Assembly: GCA_964539415.1 (NCBI GenBank)
Contig: CAZIID010000027.1
Span: 1-7,670, forward strand
Direction: 5' to 3'
Length of the DNA: 7,670 bases
Source: CAYQFQ01 sp964539415
GTDB taxonomy: Bacteria > Patescibacteriota > Minisyncoccia > Phycocordibacterales > GWA1-40-21
This document shows, piece by piece, positions 1 through 5,190 of the stretch. Position 1 is the stretch's first letter, and every line of letters starts with the position of its first letter. A model generated the notes under the pieces. The model had not been told where the DNA came from. It ran no database searches and saw only the letters and a program-made list of their open reading frames with translations. Position numbers and translations under genes: made by a program.

Positions 1-133
1 GGGTTGAAATGCTATTTGCTCATAGCATTTCAAAGACGGAAGCTGACGAGCTGAGTCTGGGTAGCATAAATTTTCAGTAGAAAATTATATGTGACCTGAC
101 CATGTAATGGTCGAAACTCTCGCCGTCTCCGCA
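1..133 (+). ncRNA. Structured element, copy A (left end probably cut by the window)
   Basis: No convincing ORF lies here, but nearly every base falls in a hairpin. Stem 4-14/23-33 is 11 bp and perfect. AGAC (34-37) pairs with GTCT (55-58) around AGCT-GACG-AGCT (41-52). GGTAGC (60-65) opposes GTGACC (91-96) with one mismatch, enclosing an AT hairpin with loop AGTA (69-86). GACCAT-GTA-ATGGTC (98-112) follows. The 3' end, CCGTCTCCGC (123-132), looks like an acceptor 3' strand; its partner GCGGAGACGG would lie just left of the window. The same parts in similar order recur at 4826-4926 (+) and 7273-7550 (-). It does not match RNase P RNA, SRP RNA or 6S RNA as I know them. The strand is assigned from the loop sequences shared with the other copies. 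Confidence 0.55.
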
Positions 134-138
134 AAGTT

Positions 139-147
139 TGTTATAAT
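139..147 (+). promoter_or_regulatory. Extended -10 promoter (TGtTATAAT) for the 157-837 gene
   Basis: A perfect extended -10, TG-T-TATAAT, ends 9 bases before the ATG at 157. Usual -10 to +1 spacing puts transcription start near 154, leaving about 3 bases of leader and no room for a Shine-Dalgarno site. No good -35 is visible, as is usual with an extended -10. The 14 bases TTTGTTATAATATA recur at the 1506 gene's promoter. Confidence 0.6.
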
Positions 148-156
148 ATATCTATT

Positions 157-837
157 ATGAAAAATAAAATCATTCTCGTTTCTATTTTATTATTAACATT
201 TACTTTTATATCTTCCGCTCATCAACCTCGTCTAACCTATGGTGACACCCTTACTTTTGAAAAACCAGCAGTCATAAATAACCCAGATATTTCTCAAGCT
301 TTTTATGGTGAACTTAAGAAAGGTGAACCAGATCATTATGCTGTAACGCTTAGTAAAGACTTTCCTTTTTATATATCTGTTCTTACTCCTGATAATGCAA
401 ACGCAGCAAAAGAAGTATCAGTAATGATGATAAGCACAAATCCCCCACTCAGTAGCATTCCTCTTGAACTGGATGGAAAGAATTTTCCTTGGACAAAATA
501 TTACGAAGAGTTTGCCGGAGATAACTATTTTAAAGGCCCAGAAACAGAAAAAACATTGCGCGCAGGTGAATATATGATTGTTGTAAGTGCAAAAGATAAT
601 GTTGGTAAATATGTTCTTGTAGTTGGCAAGACTGAATCTTTTCCTTTTGTTGAATCAATTAAAACCATTCTTGCTTTACCAAGTCTTAAGATGACTTTTT
701 TTGAAACTTCTTTTTTTACTATATTCTCTGGAATAATAGGTAAAGGGCTTTTGATTCTCATTGCAATAATAGCAATATTGATTTTTGGTATATATAAAAT
801 AACTAGACGCATATTAAGAAAAAGAAAAAAGATTTAA
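157..837 (+). CDS. Secreted, C-terminally membrane-anchored protein of unknown function
   Basis: The 226-residue product starts with a signal peptide: K2/K4, hydrophobic core 5-18, and a likely signal peptidase I site after Ser-Ser-Ala21. An outside domain (about 22-185) has alternating hydrophobic strands and turn-rich segments and no cysteines, which suggests a beta-sandwich. The segment 'GELKKGEPDHYAVTLSKD' loosely recalls PPC-type (pre-peptidase C-terminal) domains, but that is only a guess. A transmembrane helix (about 193-214) and a basic tail (RRILRKRKK) anchor it with the C-terminus inside. It is probably monocistronic, with its own extended -10 and a strong terminator shared with the convergent MgtC-family gene. 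The ATG at 157 is the only start that keeps the whole signal peptide. The function is not recognised. Confidence 0.85.
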   Translation: MKNKIILVSILLLTFTFISSAHQPRLTYGDTLTFEKPAVINNPDISQAFYGELKKGEPDHYAVTLSKDFPFYISVLTPDNANAAKEVSVMMISTNPPLSSIPLELDGKNFPWTKYYEEFAGDNYFKGPETEKTLRAGEYMIVVSAKDNVGKYVLVVGKTESFPFVESIKTILALPSLKMTFFETSFFTIFSGIIGKGLLILIAIIAILIFGIYKITRRILRKRKKI

Positions 838-842
838 AAATT

Positions 843-880
843 AAAAATCCCCCGCACTTATGAAAGTGCGGGGGATTTTT
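843..880. terminator. Bidirectional intrinsic terminator between convergent genes
   Basis: A 17-bp perfect stem (843-859/864-880) has loop ATGA. The core CCCCCGCACTT/AAGTGCGGGGG is flanked by A5 and T5, so either strand yields a U tract. It lies between the ends of the secreted-protein gene and the MgtC-family gene and can serve both. Confidence 0.92.
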
Positions 881-887
881 GTTTTAA

Positions 888-1370
888 TTATATTTGAGGT
901 TTATTTTTATCATCACAATCTTCGCTCACGCCATATGAAAATAGCTTTAACTTACTTTCCAAAAACCACATTACAGTAAAAACCCCCAAAGCAAGTATCG
1001 TACCAACTATTCCAATTTGATAAAGCCCGAAACCACAAGCCATACCAACACCTGCTGAAACCCAAAGACCTGCAGCAGTAGTAATACCCTGAATCTTATT
1101 ACCCTGAAAGATTACAAGACCTGCCCCGATGAAACCAACTCCAACAACAATCTGTGATGCAATCCTTAGTGGATCTAGTGCGACTGTTCCAATATAAAGG
1201 TTTGAAATACTCTCACCTATTACAACAAAAAGAGCTGAGCCCAAAGCAACCATAGCGTATGTTCTCATTCCTGCTGTTTTACCCGCAAGAGATCTCTCAA
1301 GACCGACAATGCCTCCTAGGATAAGTGCGACACCAAGCTTCAAAAAAATATCTAAAATATTTAAATCCAT
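888..1370 (-). CDS. MgtC/SapB family inner-membrane protein
   Basis: The 160-residue protein has about five transmembrane helices (roughly 7-24, 37-53, 71-89, 95-113, 117-137). The family hallmarks are in order: GIVGLERSLAGKTAGMRT (20-37), then RIASQIVVGVGFIGAG (69-84), then GITTAAGLWVSAGVGMACGFG (95-115). It is the short form: only the membrane domain, lacking the C-terminal cytoplasmic ACT-like domain of Salmonella MgtC, and ending in a short acidic/basic tail. MgtC itself inhibits the F-type ATP synthase and helps survival at low magnesium. Stand-alone relatives are widespread and mostly uncharacterised, so the role here is open. The ATG at 1370 is followed at once by the first helix. No clear Shine-Dalgarno site precedes it. 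Confidence 0.93.
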   Translation of the reverse strand: MDLNILDIFLKLGVALILGGIVGLERSLAGKTAGMRTYAMVALGSALFVVIGESISNLYIGTVALDPLRIASQIVVGVGFIGAGLVIFQGNKIQGITTAAGLWVSAGVGMACGFGLYQIGIVGTILALGVFTVMWFLESKLKLFSYGVSEDCDDKNKPQI

Positions 1371-1400
1371 TTTTTTAAGAATTATTTATTAATAACTGTT

Positions 1401-1409
1401 ATTTTAACA
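1401..1409 (-). promoter_or_regulatory. Possible extended -10 (TGtTAAAAT) for the MgtC-family gene
   Basis: On the minus strand TG-T-TAAAAT runs 1409 to 1401, putting a start near 1394 and a leader of about 24 bases without Shine-Dalgarno. The region is very AT-rich, so a chance match is possible. It faces away from the promoter at 1434-1461, giving a divergent promoter pair. Confidence 0.35.
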
Positions 1410-1433
1410 TAGCAAAGTGGTATTTAACTAACA

Positions 1434-1461
1434 TTGACAAAATATTTGTATTTGTTATAAT
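1434..1461 (+). promoter_or_regulatory. Consensus sigma-70 promoter for the 1506 gene
   Basis: A perfect -35 TTGACA (1434-1439) is followed after 16 bases by TATAAT (1456-1461), which also carries the extended TG (1453/1454). This is the best promoter in the window. Start is predicted near 1468, giving a leader of about 38 bases. Confidence 0.88.
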
Positions 1462-1491
1462 ATACATAGGTTTAAGATCTTCTAACAAAAA

Positions 1492-1500
1492 GAAAGGTGG
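1492..1500 (+). promoter_or_regulatory. Shine-Dalgarno site of the 1506 gene
   Basis: The stretch GAAAGGTGG ends 5 bases before the ATG at 1506 and fixes that start. It is the only clear ribosome binding site I see before a protein gene in this window. Confidence 0.7.
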
Positions 1501-1505
1501 AATAG

Positions 1506-1835
1506 ATGAAAATTGAGGTTAATTTCGGAACACTGGATTTCAATTCTCAAGACGTGGTCTCCCTGCAAAAAGCAGTGGATATCACAAAAAAAACCCTCCA
1601 GACACTTAAGAAAAATCTGGAGAAACAATTCCCCCATGAGATTTTCTTTGCCAAGATGACATATTTCAAAATCCCAGTTCGGGTGGAAACTGCCACTCGG
1701 AATGAAGAAATCCTGCAGAAATTCAAACGTAGGTTCGCACTTCTTCAAGGCAAAAACGAACACAGTGTGCCAATGAACTCTGATGAAGCAACTGAAGCTT
1801 ATAATAAGGGTCTAAAAGAAGACGGTTTGGAGTAA
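1506..1835 (+). CDS. Small soluble protein of unknown function (109 aa)
   Basis: The 109-residue product has no signal peptide, no membrane helix and no cysteine. It opens with a beta strand (KIEVNFGTLDF). A long amphipathic, Lys-rich helical segment follows (about 20-45, SLQKAVDITKKTLQTLKKNL). Next come a strand-like stretch (KMTYFKIPVRVE), a second basic helix (NEEILQKFKRRFALLQ) and an acidic tail. The family is not recognised; the size and charge would suit a nucleic-acid- or ribosome-binding factor, but nothing proves it. It is a complete single-gene unit with a consensus promoter, a Shine-Dalgarno site and a perfect terminator 10 bases after the stop, which suggests high expression. Its codons (CTG, CTC, CCC, TTC) look more G/C-ending than those of recG or the 157 gene. 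The antisense ORF over it is a shadow. Confidence 0.85.
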   Translation: MKIEVNFGTLDFNSQDVVSLQKAVDITKKTLQTLKKNLEKQFPHEIFFAKMTYFKIPVRVETATRNEEILQKFKRRFALLQGKNEHSVPMNSDEATEAYNKGLKEDGLE

Positions 1836-1845
1836 CAAAATAACG

Positions 1846-1883
1846 AGGCTCGATTCGCAAAGGCGAATCGAGCCTATTTTTTT
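1846..1883 (+). terminator. Strong intrinsic terminator of the 1506 gene
   Basis: A perfect 13-bp stem, AGGCTCGATTCGC (1846-1858) against 1863-1875, has loop AAAG and is followed by ATTTTTTTG. It starts 10 bases after the stop codon. Confidence 0.95.
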
Positions 1884-1980
1884 GTTTTAGTTTTTCATAA
1901 AGTCACAATAAGCCACGACCGTTCATTATTTTAACCTAAGATGTGATTATAAATTACATATCTTTAAAAAAATGATTTTC

Positions 1981-1989
1981 TGATACAAT
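1981..1989 (+). promoter_or_regulatory. Extended -10 (TGaTACAAT) abutting the recG start codon
   Basis: TG-A-TACAAT ends at 1989, six bases before the ATG at 1996, so the predicted +1 falls on the start codon and the mRNA would be leaderless. No -35 or Shine-Dalgarno site is visible. The gap 1884-1980 otherwise holds only AT-rich sequence. Confidence 0.55.
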
Positions 1990-1995
1990 ACTCTC

Positions 1996-4173
1996 ATGAC
2001 ACTAGGAACAAATATCGAAGGAAATTTCAGACTTTTAGATACACAAAAAATAGCACTAAAAAAACTAGGCATAAAAACTATTGAAGATTTACTATATCAC
2101 TTCCCTGTCCGCTATGGTGATACTTCAGAAATGAAAAATATTGGAAATCTAGCTCTCGGTGAAAACGCAGTAATTTTTGGAAAAATATCTGGACTAAAAA
2201 CAAGTAAGGGGTTCAAAACCAAGATACCAATGTCAGAAGCTTTTATAGAAGATGAAAGTGGAAAAATAAAAGCTGTATGGTTTCACCAACCATATATTGC
2301 AAAAATTCTTCATGATGGAATGTTTGTAAGAGCTGATGGAAAAGTTACAGAAAGAAAAACAGAATTATATTTAAGTAACCCGAAGATTGAACCTGTAGTA
2401 AAACTTCCAATTGGAGTTGGCGATTCCCTATTTGGTGAGGGTGGAGAAACTCATAGTCTTTATCCTGTCTATCCAGAAAGCAAAGGTATTACTTCAAACT
2501 GGATATATCACACGATACAAAAAATATTCTCTTCTGGCATATTAGATACTATTATTGACCCAATTCCAGAAGATGTTTTAAGTAAATACAATCTTCCCTC
2601 TTTAAAAACTGCCCTCATCTGGATTCACACACCCCAGAAACAAGAACATGCGACATCAGCCAGAAAAAGATTTGCTTTTGAAGAAATATTTTTTATTCAA
2701 CTTGAAAAAGGTCTCGCAAAAAAAGCTTGGGAAAAAGATCCTTCTTTTGTAATACAAAAAGAAAAAAGCGAAATTGAGGATTTTCTATCAAGATTCCCCT
2801 TCAAAGCAACAGACGCACAAAGGAGGGCAATAGACCAAATGCTTTTAGATATGAACAAAAACAAAGCGATGGGAAGACTTCTTGAAGGAGACGTTGGCTC
2901 TGGAAAGACTGCTGTTGCTGCAACTTTGGTTTATGCAACCACAACTTCAAATCTGCAAAACCAAAAAGCCAACGTATTACAAACTGCCTATATGTGCCCT
3001 ACAGAAATTCTTGCTAAACAACAATTTGATTCTTTTATAAAATATTTTACACATTTAAATATAAATATTGGACTTATTACTTCAAGTGGATGTAAGAAAT
3101 TTCCTTCAAAAACAAAACCCGGAAGTTTTACCGACATTTCACGTGCTCAACTTTTAAAGTGGGTAGCAAATGGAGAAATCGCTGTAGTGGTTGGAACACA
3201 CTCCCTTATACAAAAGACTGTGCAATTTAAAAATCTAGCTTTGGTGATTATAGATGAACAACACAGATTTGGAACTTCACAAAGACAAAAATTAATTAAG
3301 AAAAACGAACCGAATGGCAAAACCAATCCTCACCTTTTATCTATGACCGCAACACCGATACCAAGAACTCTTGCTCTCACAATTTTTGGTGACTTAGATT
3401 TGTCTTTGCTTGATGAAATGCCAGCTGGAAGAAAACCTATTCTTACAAAAGTTGTTTTGCCAGATATAAAGTCTAGAGAAGAAATGTATAAAGAAGTTTC
3501 CGAAAGACTAAAAGAAGGACGACAAGTATACGTAATATGCCCAAGGATTGATGAGCCAGATCCAGGTAAAGAACAAGCAATCATTGCGAAATCTGTTGTA
3601 GAAGAAGCCAAAAGACTTAAGAAAGATATTTTTCAAGATTATGAAGTTGCATCACTTCATGGAAAAATGAAAGATGATGAAAAAGAAAATATCATGACTG
3701 ATTTTGCTAATGGAAAGATTCATATTCTTGTTGCAACTTCTGTGATTGAAGTTGGAGTAAACGTTCCAAATGCAACAGTTATAATAATAGAAGGAGCAGA
3801 GAGGTTTGGATTAGCGCAACTTCATCAACTTCGTGGACGAGTCGTCCGAAGTAATCACCAAGCTTATTGTTATGTTTTTGCACAAACAAAATCCGAAAAG
3901 ACAATTCAAAGACTAAAAGCCCTCACACAAGCAAAAAATGGTTTTGAACTTGCCGAATATGATTTAAAATTTAGAGGGGCCGGAGAACTCGGCGGTGGAA
4001 AACAATGGGGTATAACTGATATTGGCATGGAGGCAATCAAAAATTTAAAAATGGTTGAAGCAGCAAGAACAGAAGCGACTCGTCTTCTAACAGATGACGA
4101 GTCACTTGCGAAGTTCCCTCTTGTCTGCCAGAAACTAAAAGGAAGAAAAGGGTGTGAGATACACTTTGAGTAA
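1996..4173 (+). CDS. recG: ATP-dependent DNA helicase RecG
   Basis: This superfamily 2 helicase regresses stalled replication forks and branch-migrates Holliday junctions. At 725 residues it is slightly longer than E. coli RecG (693). The N-terminal wedge/OB-fold region covers about 1-250. The helicase motifs are in order: Walker A GDVGSGKT (298-305), GTHSLIQ (400-406), DEQHRFG (420-426), SMTATPIPRT (449-458), SLHGKM (553-558), ILVATSVIEVGVNVPNA (577-593), ERFGLAQLHQLRGR (602-615). The RecG-specific tail ELAEYDLKFRGAGELGGGKQWG (651-672) follows. One oddity is motif VI, which reads RGRVVRS instead of the usual RGRVGRG, although the arginine finger R618 is kept. The ATG at 1996 starts a typical RecG N-terminus directly after a promoter. 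The gene stands alone and ends just before hairpin region D. Confidence 0.98.
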   Translation: MTLGTNIEGNFRLLDTQKIALKKLGIKTIEDLLYHFPVRYGDTSEMKNIGNLALGENAVIFGKISGLKTSKGFKTKIPMSEAFIEDESGKIKAVWFHQPYIAKILHDGMFVRADGKVTERKTELYLSNPKIEPVVKLPIGVGDSLFGEGGETHSLYPVYPESKGITSNWIYHTIQKIFSSGILDTIIDPIPEDVLSKYNLPSLKTALIWIHTPQKQEHATSARKRFAFEEIFFIQLEKGLAKKAWEKDPSFVIQKEKSEIEDFLSRFPFKATDAQRRAIDQMLLDMNKNKAMGRLLEGDVGSGKTAVAATLVYATTTSNLQNQKANVLQTAYMCPTEILAKQQFDSFIKYFTHLNINIGLITSSGCKKFPSKTKPGSFTDISRAQLLKWVANGEIAVVVGTHSLIQKTVQFKNLALVIIDEQHRFGTSQRQKLIKKNEPNGKTNPHLLSMTATPIPRTLALTIFGDLDLSLLDEMPAGRKPILTKVVLPDIKSREEMYKEVSERLKEGRQVYVICPRIDEPDPGKEQAIIAKSVVEEAKRLKKDIFQDYEVASLHGKMKDDEKENIMTDFANGKIHILVATSVIEVGVNVPNATVIIIEGAERFGLAQLHQLRGRVVRSNHQAYCYVFAQTKSEKTIQRLKALTQAKNGFELAEYDLKFRGAGELGGGKQWGITDIGMEAIKNLKMVEAARTEATRLLTDDESLAKFPLVCQKLKGRKGCEIHFE

Positions 4174-4182
4174 GGGTCGCTC

Positions 4183-4294
4183 GGTAATATATTTCTAAAT
4201 CACGATAAAAGCACTGTCGTCACAGTGCTTTTTCTCTACTCAAAACATTTTTTACTAAAAATGTTTCTCCGTAAGGATTTAGAAATATATCACC
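4183..4294 (-). repeat. Nested inverted-repeat element, copy D, downstream of recG
   Basis: Arms 4183-4201 and 4276-4294 match at 18 of 19 positions and enclose two perfect hairpins. Read on the minus strand these are AAACATTTTT-AGTA-AAAAATGTTT (4266-4243) and AAAAGCACTGT-GACG-ACAGTGCTTTT (4232-4207). ACGGAG precedes the first hairpin and TGAGTAGAG follows it. In copy C the same two tetraloops occur in the same order, with ACGGA before and ATGAGT after the first hairpin. D lacks the GGTCGC/GTGACC stem and any tRNA-like end, so it is a diverged or partial member. On the plus strand its GACG hairpin doubles as the recG terminator. Confidence 0.45.
4207..4236 (+). terminator. Intrinsic terminator of recG
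   Basis: The 11-bp stem AAAAGCACTGT/ACAGTGCTTTT with loop CGTC is followed by TTCT, 34 bases after the recG stop. The symmetry (A4 before, T5 after) lets it work on the minus strand too. It lies inside element D. Confidence 0.8.
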
Positions 4295-4392
4295 TCGCTC
4301 TAAGTTGGAGAAAAACAAAACCTCTAACAAATTTAAAAAATACCAGTTACTCCTCTAAATTATAAAAATTTCTAATCCAGCTTCTAAAAGAA

Positions 4393-4719
4393 CTAGTAAT
4401 GAACAAAATATAAAATGCCATACAAAAAACTAAAGGCAATCCATGGAAAAACTATACAAAAGAAAAAAAACCTACTAAAGAATTTATTTTTGTTTCTCGA
4501 AAAGACATAGGGAAATATTGATACTATTGAAATAATTACCATCGCACTAGGTATAATAAATACTTCTACTCCAGAAGTTACATCACGTTGCCAAAGAATA
4601 CTTAAAAAAAGAAAAATGGAAAAAATAAAAAAGAGTATAATAACAAAAGCTAAAAAAGAAAATATGTTTTTCTGCACATTACTTAATTTGGTATTATTTA
4701 ACGTATCAAATTTTTCCAT
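4393..4719 (-). CDS. Predicted small three-helix membrane protein
   Basis: The 108-residue ORF has three strongly hydrophobic segments (about 18-43, 51-73, 80-106), the last two separated by the basic stretch SRNKNKFFSR, which points to a real topology. The N-terminus (MEKFDTLNNTKLSNVQKN) is polar. The extreme Phe/Ile content reflects an AT-rich stretch and weakens the case. No Shine-Dalgarno site is present; GATATT lies about six bases before the ATG, in the position expected for a leaderless promoter. No homologous family is recognised. It is the only plausible gene between element D and the tRNA promoter. The flanks 4295-4392 and 4720-4783 show nothing clear. Confidence 0.55.
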   Translation of the reverse strand: MEKFDTLNNTKLSNVQKNIFSFLAFVIILFFIFSIFLFLSILWQRDVTSGVEVFIIPSAMVIISIVSIFPYVFSRNKNKFFSRFFFFCIVFPWIAFSFLYGILYFVHY

Positions 4720-4783
4720 ATTTTTAATATCAATTACCAGTTAAGAGTACTCCCCAGAAAATATTTTGCAATAACAAAACTTA

Positions 4784-4812
4784 TTGCGAAAAAGGGAAAA
4801 TTGAGATAATAT
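4784..4812 (+). promoter_or_regulatory. Promoter of the copy B leader and tRNA-Ile
   Basis: TTGCGA (4784-4789) lies 17 bases before TAATAT (4807-4812), predicting a start near 4818-4820, just before the first GCGCGTGTAG. No second promoter is visible between the leader and the tRNA, so both should be on one transcript. Confidence 0.6.
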
Positions 4813-4825
4813 AGCGATTACGAAT

Positions 4826-4936
4826 GCGCGTGTAGTTGAATCTGGGATGGGACCCAGATTCAAAGACGTAGTGCGACGGCGCGAGTCGGGGTCGCGGAAT
4901 ATTTTAGCAAAAATATATCCGTGACCAGTTGGTAGA
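4826..4936 (+). ncRNA. Structured leader of tRNA-Ile, copy B of the element family
   Basis: It begins with GCGCGTGTAG, identical to the first 10 bases of the tRNA 120 bases downstream. An 11-bp perfect hairpin follows (4836-4846/4853-4863). AGAC (4864-4867) pairs with GTC (4885-4887) around GTGC-GACG-GCGC (4871-4882). GGTCGC (4890-4895) pairs with GTGACC (4921-4926) around an AT hairpin with loop AGCA (4896-4920). It ends with CAGTTGGTAGA (4926-4936), identical to 11 bases of the tRNA D arm. The order and linkers match copy A. The 3' acceptor-like strand of copies A and C is missing here. The tRNA's own CACGCGC could supply it, so the leader and the tRNA 5' end may compete for one partner. 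Confidence 0.6.
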
Positions 4937-4945
4937 AAATTAAAT

Positions 4946-5018
4946 GCGCGTGTAGCTCAGTTGGTAGAGCGGTCGTCTTATACACGACTGGTCCCAGGTT
5001 CGAATCCTGGCACGCGCA
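4946..5018 (+). tRNA. tRNA-Ile, anticodon UAU
   Basis: A full cloverleaf is present. Acceptor GCGCGTG pairs perfectly with CACGCGC (5011-5017), with discriminator A5018. The D arm is GCTC-AGTTGGTA-GAGC. The anticodon stem GTCGT/ACGAC closes loop CTTATAC, and U33 places the anticodon as TAT. The T arm is CCAGG-TTCGAAT-CCTGG. CCA is not encoded. It would read AUA directly; most bacteria instead use a CAU tRNA modified by TilS. A37 and A73 suit isoleucine identity. It is transcribed behind leader B, and the shared terminator lies beyond the scaffold gap. Confidence 0.95.
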
Positions 5019-5026
5019 CATTGCAA
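5005..5026 (+). repeat. 22-base direct repeat, left side of the gap
   Basis: These 22 bases, from the 3' strand of the T stem through TTGCAA, are repeated exactly at 5127-5148 on the other side of the N run. The likeliest reading is one sequence present at both contig ends. Confidence 0.95.
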
Positions 5027-5126
5027 NNNNNNNNNNNNNNNNNNNNNNNNNNNNNNNNNNNNNNNNNNNNNNNNNNNNNNNNNNNNNNNNNNNNNNNNNN
5101 NNNNNNNNNNNNNNNNNNNNNNNNNN
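5027..5126. other. Scaffold gap of exactly 100 N
   Basis: The run is exactly 100 N, the conventional placeholder for a gap of unknown size. It starts 8 bases past the tRNA 3' end. ORFs running through it are meaningless. Confidence 0.98.
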
Positions 5127-5148
5127 TCCTGGCACGCGCACATTGCAA
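5127..5148 (+). repeat. 22-base direct repeat, right side of the gap
   Basis: This is an exact copy of 5005-5026, including the tRNA acceptor 3' strand. If the gap is real, it could be the end of a second tandem tRNA; if not, it is a contig overlap that was not merged. Confidence 0.95.
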
Positions 5149-5150
5149 TC

Positions 5151-5188
5151 AATTAAAAAACACCTCTAACTTGAGGTGTTTTTTAATT
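5151..5188. terminator. Bidirectional terminator between tRNA-Ile and ftsH
   Basis: A perfect 16-bp stem (5151-5166/5173-5188) has loop TAACTT. The core CACCTC/GAGGTG is flanked by A6 and T6, so it works for the tRNA transcript and for ftsH, whose stop lies 3 bases away. Confidence 0.93.
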
Positions 5189-5190
5189 GT

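Noticed and set aside
34..65. Group I intron core (AGAC...GTC resembling the P7 strands)
   Set aside because: The spacing is far too short for P3 and P8, and no P4-P6 domain or intron-sized sequence is present.
34..118. Hammerhead ribozyme in copy A (CTGACGAG and CGAAAC)
   Set aside because: Both core words are present, but no stem II, stem III or cleavage site can be drawn around them, and copies B and C lack the words.
4341..4743. 9-base direct repeat TACCAGTTA (4341 and 4735) around the three-helix ORF, as insertion footprints
   Set aside because: It is short, lies in AT-rich sequence, and there are no inverted ends or transposase; chance is likely.
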